NCBI RefSeq assembly: GCF_001652265.1
Contig: NZ_LWBS01000327.1
Coordinates: forward strand, 1 to 64,000
Reading direction: 5' to 3'
DNA from: Rhizobium leguminosarum
GTDB taxonomy: Bacteria > Pseudomonadota > Alphaproteobacteria > Rhizobiales > Rhizobiaceae
DNA: 64,000 bases
In this document: positions 8,384 through 17,401 of the stretch, piece by piece
Numbering within the stretch: position 1 is the first letter of the stretch
Layout: the number at the start of each line of letters is the position of its first letter
Made by a program: the position numbers and the translations under genes
Notes under the pieces: generated by a model
The model's database searches: none
What the model was told of the DNA's origin: nothing
Seen by the model: the letters and a program-made list of their open reading frames with translations, nothing else

Positions 8384-8419
8384 TTCCAGTATAATGGACG
8401 CATGTCTGTTTTACTGGAA
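8384..8419 (-). promoter_or_regulatory. inverted repeat TTCCAGTA-N20-TACTGGAA upstream of the binding-protein gene
   Basis: Two perfect 8-base arms at 8384-8391 and 8412-8419, 29-64 bases before the start codon. The spacing puts the half-sites about 28 bases apart, on nearly the same helix face. It may be a regulator-binding site or a leader hairpin; the regulator is not known. Confidence 0.4.
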
Positions 8420-9039
8420 TAACGTTATCAAGTGCCATCAAGGATGAATTGTCAATGGGGCATGCCGAAAAAACGCGCAGTGGCGCGCGTGGCGATTTTT
8501 TTGGCAGCGCAGCATTTTCCTCCCACTTCCGGACCGCCCGTCTGCGCTAGTCTTGGTAAATGGAATATGGAAGCGAGGCGTTAGCGCAGGCGGCGAACTA
8601 TGGGATCTCGGGAAACTGCTTACCTCAAGCCAACGGCCAACTTTCGCCAACAGGAAGCTTCCCGCATCGTCCAGAGCATTTCAGCAAAAATGCGCGGTGG
8701 ATTTGCAGGGAATGTGTGAAAACAAAGATACAGCGCATTTCGGTGAGAGAAACCAGGGAATGCGCTGGGGAAGGCTTGTAAGACGTTCACGGATTCTAAT
8801 GAACTTCCCGCTGCACGTCCGATTGCGCCGTCTTCGTCTCGCCGGCGAATTTGAAGGCGGCAGCGAACTCTGCATAGCGGTGTCGCTCAAGCTGTTGGCG
8901 AAGCTCGATGAATCGCTGAGGTCTTCATGAAGGCCTTGGCATATGTCATGTCTTTAAGCCCGCAGGCCTTCATGGCATAAGATTAGAGCTTGTAATCGCT
9001 CATGAACGTCAAAAGTCGAGGGATCGCCGCCTTACCGGG
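8420..9039. other. 620-bp gap; no intact gene, one coding-like fragment and an inverted repeat
   Basis: No intact gene was recognised. On the minus strand, 8924-8796 reads as a coherent 42-residue fragment (including FIELRQQLERHRYAEF) with good third-position GC but no start codon and a stop just before it; it may be the remains of a decayed gene. Beside it, CATGAAGGCCT (8926-8936) and AGGCCTTCATG (8964-8974) form an 11-base inverted repeat with a 27-base loop that could end TetR transcription. The plus-strand frame at 8553-8930 has no protein-like features. Confidence 0.35.
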
Positions 9040-9687
9040 TCAAGCGGCGCCGACGCCTGCGGCAAAGATTGCAATGCAGCGCTGGAGATGGGCAAGCAGT
9101 GTTGCCCGGTCAGGCCAAGCCTTTGCTCGTCCTTCCGGCGGACCCATGCCGCCAAAGATCATATCCATCAGCATCCGGGCCCCGCTGTCCGGATCATCAA
9201 GCGACAACTTGCCTTCCACCCTGCGGTCCCTCAGCCAGTCTGCCAGGTGCTGCCGGCTGGCAAGCATGCCTTCACGCTGCAGTATGTCGATAAGTTCGGG
9301 AAACTGCCCCGCTTCGCGAAAGACGAGCTGCAGGAAACCGGCACGATCCGCGTCCTTGTCGTCATCCATATCGATCATGAAGATGCGTTCGAGGCTCTCG
9401 GCGATCGAGAGATCTTCAGCAGGCCGCGGAAGGTCGAGCATCAGGCGCCGATGCGCGCCGACCACCGCGGCAAACAGCTCTTCCTTGCTCTGAAACAGCT
9501 TGTAAAGCGTCTGTTTTGAAACACCCGCCTCGGTGGCGACGACTGCGGTCGTGCTACCGGCATAACCGTATTTTACAAAAACGCGGCGGGCAATTTCAAC
9601 GATATGCGCCCGCTTGTCATCGTCACTGGAGACTTTGGGCCGGCCGCGCTTGCGCGGCTCATCTGCGGGCTCGTCGACAACATCCAT
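9040..9687 (-). CDS. TetR-family transcriptional regulator
   Basis: A 215-residue regulator. After a basic leader (PRKRGRPKVSSDDDKR) comes the TetR DNA-binding domain at about residues 25-72, with the recognition core STTAVVATEAGVSKQTLYKLFQSKEELFAAVV. The C-terminal ligand domain contains FLQLVFREAGQFPEL, as in regulators with the TetR_C_33/AefR-like domain. It stands alone, about 640 bases upstream of the amino acid importer and divergent from the small Tyr/Ser-rich gene. Its targets cannot be told. Confidence 0.9.
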   Translation of the reverse strand: MDVVDEPADEPRKRGRPKVSSDDDKRAHIVEIARRVFVKYGYAGSTTAVVATEAGVSKQTLYKLFQSKEELFAAVVGAHRRLMLDLPRPAEDLSIAESLERIFMIDMDDDKDADRAGFLQLVFREAGQFPELIDILQREGMLASRQHLADWLRDRRVEGKLSLDDPDSGARMLMDMIFGGMGPPEGRAKAWPDRATLLAHLQRCIAIFAAGVGAA

Positions 9688-9848
9688 GATGGTCTAAACC
9701 CCCATCGAGGCACAAGCCGAAGGCCGCAGAAAGGAGACGACGATTGCTGAGGGGCGATTTTTCGGCTGTGGCATTGGCAATTTCAATTTATAGAACTCAT
9801 CAGTTCTGAAATGCTTTGCATCTCTCACCGTCTACCGATGGAGCGCTT

Positions 9849-10196
9849 ATGACGGCCATTTCCGCCGCAACCTCTATCTCTTCCTATTCGTATCCCTATT
9901 CCTATTCCTATTCCAATTCCTATGGCAAGAGTTCGACCGCAGCATCCCAGGGCATCCCATCCTCTAATACGGTTTCGGCAACAAAATCAACCGCAAGCCG
10001 GCAGCTTGACGACGACACGTCCAGCGCTCAAAAGTTGATGTCCCAATTGACGGCTATGGCGATGAACCGCTTCGCCCAAGAGGAATCGGGAATTGTTTTT
10101 GCTGGAACGAGAAGCGGACATGTCGGTGGAGATGGACGAACCGACCATCGTTGCAACCTGGAAAACTGCGCCAAGCCGATGTGCAAGATCGCGTGA
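9849..10196 (+). CDS. hypothetical Tyr/Ser-rich small protein, perhaps frameshifted
   Basis: A 115-residue frame starting [23 protein letters not shown] after a GGAG ribosome site five bases before ATG. The DNA holds a short run of TATTCC hexamers that makes the SYPYSYSYS tract. The middle ([30 protein letters not shown]) looks like a normal helical protein. The last 35 residues look non-native, while the +1 frame from about 10080 continues as [25 protein letters not shown] and on to a stop near 10248, with better codon use. So the gene may carry a frameshift near 10085. Function unknown. Confidence 0.5.
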   Translation: MTAISAATSISSYSYPYSYSYSNSYGKSSTAASQGIPSSNTVSATKSTASRQLDDDTSSAQKLMSQLTAMAMNRFAQEESGIVFAGTRSGHVGGDGRTDHRCNLENCAKPMCKIA

Positions 10197-10420
10197 CTTC
10201 GCACTGCGCACGGAAAGTCGGTCTCCTTTCATCCACATGTAGCAACAGTCCGCCAGCCATCAAGATGGCAGATGATGGCAGGATACCACAAGTATTCCCG
10301 GCCCTGATTTTGTTCCGATTTCAAAAAGAATTAACCATATTTCAGTGTTCTTGCGACATAATACTTCATGAGGGATCAGGCATCTCAAACAGAGAAGCCA
10401 TATCATGTGGGAGACAGTCC

Positions 10421-12238
10421 TTGGCATTCACCATTGCCCGCAGTTTGGTTGCGTTCGGTGTCGCCGTTTCGGCAGGCCTTTTCATGTCGATCGGGTTGCA
10501 GCAATCGGCGCTCGAACGGCTGAAAGTCAACGGGCCGGTTTATGAGCAGGTCGTCTACGGCAAGGATTTGATCGCCGATATTCTGCCGCCGCAGCTGTTT
10601 GTGGTCGAATCCTACATGCTCTCCTTCGAGGCGAGCAAATTTCCCGAACTCACCGAAATCAATCTCGCGAAGATCGCAAATCTCAAAGCCGCTTACGACG
10701 ACCGCCGTGCCTACTGGAAAACCACCCGGCTGCCGCAGGCGTTGAAGGACGAGCTTGAAAACGATGTCATCGCCAAGGGCGATGCATTCTGGGGGGTGAT
10801 GAACCGTGAGATCATCCCGGCCCTGAATGCCAGGGATGAAGACAAGGCACATGGTGCGATCGAGCAGCTGCGCGTCGCCTTTCATTCGCATCAGGACGCG
10901 GTCGAGAAACTCGTTGCCAATTCCGACGCTTTCCTGAAGGGCGAGGAACGCAATGCGGCCTCGGAGATCGTGACCTGGACGGTTTATGCCGGCGCTGCTG
11001 GCTTCGGATCGTTCGGGCTGTTGCTGGTAGGGCTCTATCTCCTGCGACGCCGGGCGATCGTGCCGCTCGATGGCATGAAGGCCTATATGGGCAATCTTGC
11101 CGAAGGCGATTTTTCGACTGACGTTCCCTATGCCAACCGTTCCGACGAGATCGGCGCCATGTCCAAGGCCGTGGCGGTATTCCGCCGCAACGCGCTTGAG
11201 CGGCAGGACGCACAGAAGCGCGAGACCGCACTTCGCGATGCGGAATTCGAGCGCGAACGCAGCCAGCTGGCCGAAAGAGCCGTCGAGGAGCAGATCCGCG
11301 AAACGGTGATCGATCGGCTGACATACGGACTGGAGCAACTGTCGACTGGCAATCTCGATTGCCGGATCAACACGCCGTTCGCCGCCGCCTACGAGACTTT
11401 GCGTGCGAAGTTCAACGGCAGTATGGACGCGCTTTGCGCCTCGATGGCCGAGATTGCCCAGACCTCCAAGCAAGTGGGTAGTTCCTCGGTCGGCATCACC
11501 GATGCGGCCGATAGTCTTGCGTCGCGTACGGAACAGCAGGCGGCGATGCTCGAAGAGGCCACAGCTGCGCTCGATGAGATGAATATCAAAGCCAAAGACG
11601 CCTCCGACCATGCCGGCAGAGCGACCGGCATGATGGCCGAGACCCGCACCAGCGCCGAACATTCGGCAGCCGTCGTTCGCGAAGCAATTGCCGCCATGGA
11701 AAGGATCGAAGGCTCGTCCTCCCAGATCGGCGACATCGTCAATGTCATCGATGAAATCGCCTTCCAGACCAATCTTCTGGCCCTCAATGCCGGGGTAGAA
11801 GCAGCGCGCGCGGGCGAAGCAGGCAAGGGTTTTGCCGTCGTGGCGCAGGAAGTGCGTGAACTCGCCATGCGCTCGGCCAACGCCGCCAAGGAGATCAGAT
11901 CTCTGATCTCAACCTCCTCGGCCCAGGTCTCCACCGGTGTGGAGCTCGTCAACCGAACCGGCAAGGCGCTCCTGGAAATCGAAGGGCAGGTCGAGCAGGT
12001 TGCCGGCCTGATCGCCCGCATCGTGTCGGTGTCATCCGAACAGGCGGTGGCGATCAGCGAGATCAACGCCTCCGTCAACGCGCTCGATCAGGTAACCCAA
12101 CGCAACGCAGCCATGGCCGTCGAAACTGCCTCGGCCTGCCGGGCGCTTGGCAGCCAAACGCAGACGCTGGAGGGGGTGGTCAACCGCTTTCAGATCGACG
12201 CGACAGCCAGCGGGTCAAGACCGCAGAAAGCGGCTTGA
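10421..12238 (+). CDS. methyl-accepting chemotaxis protein
   Basis: A 605-residue membrane chemoreceptor. The frame is open another 90 codons upstream, but that part lacks protein character. TTG at 10421 has GGGAG eight bases before it and leads straight into the first membrane span (residues 3-24). A helical periplasmic sensor domain of about 160 residues follows, then span 2 (about 186-207), a HAMP region with [19 protein letters not shown], and the signalling hairpin (about 443-480) with the conserved [20 protein letters not shown] core. There is no C-terminal CheR-binding pentapeptide. It converges with the ectoine genes, but its ligand is not known. Confidence 0.88.
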   Translation: MAFTIARSLVAFGVAVSAGLFMSIGLQQSALERLKVNGPVYEQVVYGKDLIADILPPQLFVVESYMLSFEASKFPELTEINLAKIANLKAAYDDRRAYWKTTRLPQALKDELENDVIAKGDAFWGVMNREIIPALNARDEDKAHGAIEQLRVAFHSHQDAVEKLVANSDAFLKGEERNAASEIVTWTVYAGAAGFGSFGLLLVGLYLLRRRAIVPLDGMKAYMGNLAEGDFSTDVPYANRSDEIGAMSKAVAVFRRNALERQDAQKRETALRDAEFERERSQLAERAVEEQIRETVIDRLTYGLEQLSTGNLDCRINTPFAAAYETLRAKFNGSMDALCASMAEIAQTSKQVGSSSVGITDAADSLASRTEQQAAMLEEATAALDEMNIKAKDASDHAGRATGMMAETRTSAEHSAAVVREAIAAMERIEGSSSQIGDIVNVIDEIAFQTNLLALNAGVEAARAGEAGKGFAVVAQEVRELAMRSANAAKEIRSLISTSSAQVSTGVELVNRTGKALLEIEGQVEQVAGLIARIVSVSSEQAVAISEINASVNALDQVTQRNAAMAVETASACRALGSQTQTLEGVVNRFQIDATASGSRPQKAA

Positions 12239-12284
12239 CGTCTGACCGTCGAAGCTCGTCCTGCCTCGACCTGTCCGATCACCT

Positions 12285-12398
12285 AGAGCATGATGCCGAA
12301 AAGTGTGCGCGGTTTTCGGACGACATCATGCTCTAACCATTTAATTTAGAACAGGATTCAGATTTTAGGCCGACCCGGCCTAAAATCATCCTGTTCTA
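12285..12398. repeat. RIME-like element, type 1, second copy; likely bidirectional terminator
   Basis: The same two-hairpin unit as at 7265-7374: AGAGCATGATGCCG to ATGCTCT (12285-12334), then TAGAACAGGATT to ATCCTGTTCTA (12347-12398). Its right end contains the stop codon of the ectoine deacetylase gene (12396-12398). It fills the gap between that gene and the converging chemoreceptor gene. Confidence 0.85.
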
Positions 12399-13403
12399 GC
12401 CGTCAACGATCGCTACCACGGCAACGCAGTCACCAGCCTTGACCAGCCCTGGGAAATGCCGGGCACAGAGAATGCCGTTCATGCCGGCGCGGATCTCGCG
12501 GGGGGCCATCCCGGTCCGCCCGATCGGATAGATGCGAGCGATGACGGCATCGTCAGTGACGGCTTCACCGAGATCGATGACAGGTTCGATCAGCCCACCC
12601 TCTTCCGCGAAGGAGAAGCAGCGGTCGTCCGGCATATCGAGCCAGGTCGTCGGACCGGGATCGACGGCACCCTCGACGATCCCGGCGTGGCGCAGCACGT
12701 CCATGGTGCCGCGCTTGGCAATCGCCGTACTTTTGGCCGTGGCGGTGCCGCCGCCGCCGAGTTCCGTGGTGATGAAGATCTTGCCCATCTCCTCGGCCGC
12801 GGTGTCGTACATGCCGACCGCATCGATCTCCAGCATCTTCATCGAATAGGGAGCGGCAAACGCCGTCACGAATTCGAAGGCTTTTTCCTGCTGTTGCTTG
12901 TTCGGCAGGATGTGGGCGGCGCAGAACGGCAGAAAATCGAGCGTCTTGCCGCCGGAATGGAAGTCGAGGACGAGATCCGCCATCGGCAGAAGCACACGGC
13001 TGAAATAGTCGGCGATCTTTTCGGTCACCGTACCGTCCGGCCGGCCCGGGAAGCTGCGGTTCATGTTGCCTCTGTCGATCGGCGAGGTCCTGGTTCCCGC
13101 TTGGAATGCCGGATAATTCATGGCCGGCACGATGATGACAGTGCCCCTCACCTCTTCGGCTTTCAGCGAGCGGGCAAGATCGAAAAGCGCGATCGGTCCT
13201 TCATACTCGTCGCCGTGATTGCCGCCGGTCAGCAGGGCCGTTGGCCCCTTGCCGTTCCGGACGATCGTTATCGGCACCATCACCGACCCCCAGGCGGAAT
13301 CGTCGCGGCTGTAAGGCAGACGCAGGAAGCCGTGCTGGATGCCCTCGGCGGCAAAATTGACCGTCGCGCTGATCGGCGACGGCCGCAAGCCAATCTCTGT
13401 CAT
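12396..13403 (-). CDS. eutE: N-acetyl-diaminobutyrate deacetylase (ectoine catabolism)
   Basis: A 335-residue Zn-dependent deacylase of the aspartoacylase/succinylglutamate desuccinylase family (also called DoeB). It removes acetate from N-acetyl-L-2,4-diaminobutyrate made by the ectoine hydrolase. Zinc-ligand motifs are visible: GGNHGDEYEG (about residues 60-69) and DFHSGG, with the catalytic-type Glu in TTELGGGG. It is the last gene of the ehu-eut operon and starts seven bases after the hydrolase gene stops, matching the known enzyme pair. Context makes the assignment strong. Confidence 0.92.
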   Translation of the reverse strand: MTEIGLRPSPISATVNFAAEGIQHGFLRLPYSRDDSAWGSVMVPITIVRNGKGPTALLTGGNHGDEYEGPIALFDLARSLKAEEVRGTVIIVPAMNYPAFQAGTRTSPIDRGNMNRSFPGRPDGTVTEKIADYFSRVLLPMADLVLDFHSGGKTLDFLPFCAAHILPNKQQQEKAFEFVTAFAAPYSMKMLEIDAVGMYDTAAEEMGKIFITTELGGGGTATAKSTAIAKRGTMDVLRHAGIVEGAVDPGPTTWLDMPDDRCFSFAEEGGLIEPVIDLGEAVTDDAVIARIYPIGRTGMAPREIRAGMNGILCARHFPGLVKAGDCVAVVAIVDG

Positions 13404-13410
13404 GATAGCC

Positions 13411-14592
13411 TCAATCCTTGACCATCAGCCTGCGCGGCACGTTGGCGAAGCACTCGACACCGCTGTCGGTGATGAGGATGCTCTCGGTCGTCTCGAAACC
13501 CATATCGTCGAGCCAGAGACCGGTCATGAAATGGAAGGTCATGCCGGGCTTCAGTTCCGTCCGGTCGCCGGGACGCAGGCTCATGGTGCGCTCGCCCCAG
13601 TCCGGCGGATAAGAGAGGCCGATCGGGTAACCGGTGCGGTTGTCCTTGACGATCCCGTATTTCTTCAGCACGGCGAAGAATGCGTTGGCGATATCCTCGC
13701 AGGTATTGCCGGGTCTGGCGACCGCAAGACCGGCTTCCATGCCTTCCAACGTCGCCTTTTCGGCGTCGAGAAAAGCCTGCGTCGGCTTGCCGAGGAAGAC
13801 GGTGCGCGACAGCGGCAGGTGGTAACGGTTATAGCAGCCGGCGATCTCGAAGAACGTGCCCTCGCCCTTCTTCATCGGCCGGTCGTCCCAGGTCAGATGT
13901 GGTGCGGATGCTTCGACGCCGGACGGCAGCAGTGGCACGATCGCCGGATAATCGCCGCCGATGCCGTCGACGCCGCGGGTGCCGGCATCATAGATTTCCG
14001 CAACCAGATCGCACTTGCGCATACCGACCTCGATCTTGTCGAAGATACGGGCGTGCATCGCCTCGACGATGCGGGCGGCATTGCGCATGTACTTGATTTC
14101 GGTCTCGCTCTTGACCGCGCGCTGCCAGTTGACGAGCGCGGTGGCGTCGACGAAGCGGGCGTTCGGCAGGTGCTTCTGCAGCGCCGCAAAGGCCGCCGCA
14201 GAAAACCAGTAATTGTCCATTTCGACACCGATCGTCATCTTGCCGAAGCCGCGCTCGGTCAGGATGCCCGAGAGGTAGTCCATCGGGTGGCGCTCGGTCG
14301 ACTGCACATAGTGATCGGGATAGCCGACGATGTTGTCGTGTTTCAGATAGGCGGTAAACTTGGCGCCGTTGGCATCCTGGCCGCGGCCGAACCAGATCGG
14401 TTCGCCCTGCGGCGGCACGATCACTGCCTGATGCACGTAGAAGGACCAGCCGTCATAGCCGGTCAGCCAGGCCATGTTCGACGGGTCGCTGACAACAAGC
14501 AGGTCGACGCCCTTCGCCTCCATGGCACGCCGTGTCTTTTCCAGCCGCGCGGCATATTCGCCGAGCGAGAATTTGAGATTGGGCTGGGTCAT
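13411..14592 (-). CDS. eutD: ectoine hydrolase (M24-fold)
   Basis: A 393-residue pita-bread-fold protein (DoeA) that opens the ectoine ring to N-acetyl-diaminobutyrate. The N-terminal creatinase-like domain (to about residue 160) contains GVDLLVVSDPSNMAWLTGYDGW. In the C-terminal M24 domain the usual metal-ligand positions are altered: FFEIAGCYNRYHLPLSRT replaces the D..G..Y..D..RT pattern, and GYPIGLSYPPDW replaces GHGIG. Loss of the metal site is known for ectoine hydrolases, so this supports the name rather than a peptidase role. The position between eutC and eutE is standard. Confidence 0.93.
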   Translation of the reverse strand: MTQPNLKFSLGEYAARLEKTRRAMEAKGVDLLVVSDPSNMAWLTGYDGWSFYVHQAVIVPPQGEPIWFGRGQDANGAKFTAYLKHDNIVGYPDHYVQSTERHPMDYLSGILTERGFGKMTIGVEMDNYWFSAAAFAALQKHLPNARFVDATALVNWQRAVKSETEIKYMRNAARIVEAMHARIFDKIEVGMRKCDLVAEIYDAGTRGVDGIGGDYPAIVPLLPSGVEASAPHLTWDDRPMKKGEGTFFEIAGCYNRYHLPLSRTVFLGKPTQAFLDAEKATLEGMEAGLAVARPGNTCEDIANAFFAVLKKYGIVKDNRTGYPIGLSYPPDWGERTMSLRPGDRTELKPGMTFHFMTGLWLDDMGFETTESILITDSGVECFANVPRRLMVKD

Positions 14593-14624
14593 GTCTCTTC
14601 CCTTCTTTTCCGGCGCCGCGCCGG

Positions 14625-15617
14625 TCAGCTTTCGAATGCGGTCCCGGCCTTTGCCGCACCGGCGCGGGCAAAGGCGAGCGTGGCGATGGCGGTGTCCTGG
14701 ATGCCGGTTCCGGTCAGGTCCGCGATGGTGATCTGGTCGTTGCGCGTCCGTCCCGGCGCCCGGCCGGCGACGATCTGGCCGAGCTCGGCAAAGACCGCAT
14801 CGCCTGCGACCAGGCCGGCATCGATTGCGTGATGCAATTCGCCGAGACGCCGCGTCTGCTTCAAGCTGTCGGCGACATAGAGGCCGGCACCCGCGATGGC
14901 GGCCGGATCGATCTCATTCTTGTGCTCAGCATCCGAGCCCATGGCCGTCAGATGCTGTCCGGGTTCCAGCCAGCCGGCCTCGATGATCGGCATTTCCGAC
15001 GGCGTGGTGGTGATGATGAGATCAGCGCCGGTCGCCGCACCTCTGGCGTCCGGTGTCGCAGTGACGGGAAACCCGAGCTTTCCGGCCAATTCCATTGCCG
15101 TGGCTTTCGCCTTGGCGGCATCGCGCGCCCATATCCTCGCTTCGCGGATCGGCCGGACCAGCGTCAGTGCTTCGAGCTGCAGCCGCGCCTGCATGCCGGC
15201 GCCGAAGATCGCGGCCACGGACGCATTTTCCCGCGATAGATGTTTTGCCGCGACGGCGCCGGCTGCTGCGGTGCGCACGTCGGTGAGATAGCCGTTGTCC
15301 AGCAGCAGTGCCTGCACCAGTCCGGTTCGGCTCGACAGCAGCACCATCATACCGTTGGTGCTCGGCAGGCCGATCCTGGGGTTGTCGAAGAAACCGGGGC
15401 TGATCTTGATCGCGAAGCCCTCGATGCCAGGCACATAGGCCGTCTTCACATCGACTTCGCCGCGATATTCCGGAATGTCGAGCCGCAGGATCGGCGGCAT
15501 GGCGACAGCCTTGGTCGCAAGCGCTGCGAAAGCCTCCTCGATGCAGGCGACCGTATCTCGGTCGAGCCCGATGACTTTCCTCAGTTCCGCTTCCGTCAGA
15601 ATGATCATCCGGCTCAT
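14625..15617 (-). CDS. eutC: ornithine cyclodeaminase-like protein EutC
   Basis: A 330-residue member of the ornithine cyclodeaminase/mu-crystallin family. The Rossmann segment is ASVAAIFGAGMQARLQLEAL, preceded by NGMMVLLSSRTGLVQALLLDNGYLT. The open frame extends 83 codons upstream inside eutB and reads as Arg/Cys-rich noise; the ATG at 15615-15617 has GAGGAGGGG directly upstream and overlaps the eutB stop by four bases. In 5-hydroxyectoine use, EutABC are thought to convert hydroxyectoine or its derivative towards ectoine; the exact step of EutC is not firmly known to me. Confidence 0.9.
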   Translation of the reverse strand: MSRMIILTEAELRKVIGLDRDTVACIEEAFAALATKAVAMPPILRLDIPEYRGEVDVKTAYVPGIEGFAIKISPGFFDNPRIGLPSTNGMMVLLSSRTGLVQALLLDNGYLTDVRTAAAGAVAAKHLSRENASVAAIFGAGMQARLQLEALTLVRPIREARIWARDAAKAKATAMELAGKLGFPVTATPDARGAATGADLIITTTPSEMPIIEAGWLEPGQHLTAMGSDAEHKNEIDPAAIAGAGLYVADSLKQTRRLGELHHAIDAGLVAGDAVFAELGQIVAGRAPGRTRNDQITIADLTGTGIQDTAIATLAFARAGAAKAGTAFES

Positions 15618-16615
15618 GGCCCCTCCTCGCCGTAGAGCGGCTGTGTCCCGTTGATCACCCGAAGATGCTGTTCCATGTCGACATTCTGCCCGGACAGGAT
15701 CGCGACGATGGGACCGTTCCCCACAGTTTTCCCGGCAAGAAGCGCTGCAATGCCGACCGCGCCAGCACCTTCGACAACCTGGCGTTCGCAGGCATAGGCA
15801 TGGCGCATGCCCACGGCGATTTCCGCCTCGGTCAGCAGGATGACGTCGTCGAGAAGTTCGCGGCACATGGCAAAGGTCACGCGATTGTCGAGACCAATGC
15901 CGCCGCCGAGCGAGTCGGCAAGGCTCGGCACTTCCTCGACCTGTACCGGCCGCCCCGCATCGAGGCTTGCCTTCATTGCAGCGCCCTTCTCCATCGTCAG
16001 GCCGATCACCTTGGTCTTCGGATTGATGCCTTTGACCGCAGCTGCGACGCCGGCTGCAAGGCCGCCGCCCGAGAGCGGCACCAGCACGATTGCCGCCTCC
16101 GGCAAGGCGTCGATGATTTCGAGCCCCAGCGTCGCCTGCCCGGCCACGACATCAGGATGGTCGAAGGGCGGTACCATCACCAAACCCTCCTCGCGAACCA
16201 GCCGGTCGACTTCCAGCTGCGCCTCGTCTTGCGATAATCCGACGATGCGGACATCGGCACCGAGGCGACGGATTTCCGAAACCTTGTTGTCCGGCACCAG
16301 CCGCGACATGCAGATGGTCGCAACCGCCCCTTCCGCCTTTGCCGCATAGGCAAGCGCACGGCCGTGATTTCCGGTCGAGGCCGCGACGACGCCACGCGAG
16401 CGCTCTGCCGGCGACAAGGAGAGCACCGCATTGGTCGCGCCGCGCAGCTTGAAGCTGCCAGTCGTCTGGTAATGCTCGAGCTTGAGATGGACAGGTACGC
16501 CGGCCAATTCGCCAAGGGAAGCGGACTGCACCATCGGCGTACCGATCACGCGGCCGGCGATCCGGCGCGCCGCAGCGCGGATATCCTCCAGCGAAACGGG
16601 CAAGGTGTTCACCAT
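15614..16615 (-). CDS. eutB: PLP-dependent threonine dehydratase-like protein EutB
   Basis: A 333-residue fold-type II PLP enzyme. The PLP lysine lies in TTGSFKLRGATNAV (about residues 52-65), with the phosphate loop VPLSGGGLAAG and ASTGNHGRALAYAAK. It resembles catabolic threonine/serine dehydratases, but the position between eutA and eutC marks it as the hydroxyectoine-use EutB, proposed to eliminate the hydroxyl group. It starts a few bases after eutA stops and overlaps eutC by four bases. All core PLP motifs look intact. Confidence 0.9.
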   Translation of the reverse strand: MVNTLPVSLEDIRAAARRIAGRVIGTPMVQSASLGELAGVPVHLKLEHYQTTGSFKLRGATNAVLSLSPAERSRGVVAASTGNHGRALAYAAKAEGAVATICMSRLVPDNKVSEIRRLGADVRIVGLSQDEAQLEVDRLVREEGLVMVPPFDHPDVVAGQATLGLEIIDALPEAAIVLVPLSGGGLAAGVAAAVKGINPKTKVIGLTMEKGAAMKASLDAGRPVQVEEVPSLADSLGGGIGLDNRVTFAMCRELLDDVILLTEAEIAVGMRHAYACERQVVEGAGAVGIAALLAGKTVGNGPIVAILSGQNVDMEQHLRVINGTQPLYGEEGP

Positions 16616-16619
16616 GATC

Positions 16620-17399
16620 TCAGCCTTCCCGGTAGGGCTTGGTCATCAATTGACCGAGTTCGGGCCGCGCCCGATCGTCGCCGCAAAGCCTCAGGCAGGC
16701 CCAGGCCGTCGCAAGATTGCTGGTGACCACCGGCTTACCGATTTCAGCCTCGATCCGGGCCGCAACCTCGGCTGCCCGCACGGCCGTACAGGAGATAAAC
16801 AGTGCGTCCGACTGCGGCGCCAGCGCCTCGCACGCGAATGCAAGGATCTCGTCCGGCGCGATCCGCGCCATCTCGCGGTCATCGGTCAGGCCGAGACAGG
16901 TGAAGCGATCGATCGCAAAGCCGAGATCCGAAAAATAGTCGGCCATCGGCCGGCTGGTCTCGATCGTATAGGGCGTCAGCACCGAAATCCGTCTGGCGCC
17001 CAGTGCCTTCAGGCCGGTCACGGCGGCCGCCGTCGGCGTCACGACGGGAACGCCGGGCTTTGCCGCATGGATCGCCGCCTCGATGTTCCGGTCGCCGATC
17101 ACCACAGAGGCGGAGGTGCAGGAATAGACGATGGCATCGAGCGCCTCGTCCGGCAGGATCAGTGCCGCGCCTTCCGTCAGCGACGGCTGCATCCTCAACA
17201 GGTTTTCCGGTGTGACCGGATTGGCATAGTGGATGCGGCTGACATAGACGCCGAGGCGATCGCCGGCGACCATGCGCTGGAAGTCGACTTCCGTCGTGTG
17301 GTCGGTCGCGAGAATGATCAGGCCGACGCGCTTTTCCAGCGGCCGATCTTCTAGCCGCGGCACCCGGCTGGCAGGGATGATCTCGATCTCCACAGTCAT
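16620..17399 (-). CDS. eutA: Asp/Glu racemase-fold protein EutA
   Basis: A 259-residue protein of the arylmalonate decarboxylase/maleate isomerase group. The two catalytic-type cysteines appear as YSCTSASVVIG and FISCTAVRAAEV. The longest open frame runs on through ehuD, but the ATG at 17397-17399 (MTVEIEIIPASR) lies two bases past the ehuD stop and gives the normal family length. In the ectoine cluster EutA is proposed to act in 5-hydroxyectoine use, perhaps changing stereochemistry; this is from family knowledge, not from sequence. Confidence 0.9.
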   Translation of the reverse strand: MTVEIEIIPASRVPRLEDRPLEKRVGLIILATDHTTEVDFQRMVAGDRLGVYVSRIHYANPVTPENLLRMQPSLTEGAALILPDEALDAIVYSCTSASVVIGDRNIEAAIHAAKPGVPVVTPTAAAVTGLKALGARRISVLTPYTIETSRPMADYFSDLGFAIDRFTCLGLTDDREMARIAPDEILAFACEALAPQSDALFISCTAVRAAEVAARIEAEIGKPVVTSNLATAWACLRLCGDDRARPELGQLMTKPYREG

Positions 17400-17401
17400 G
17401 A

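Noticed and set aside
8553..8930. 125-residue plus-strand frame in the 8.4-9.0 kb gap
   Set aside because: No ribosome site, no recognised domain and poor codon use; the opposite strand reads better over part of it.
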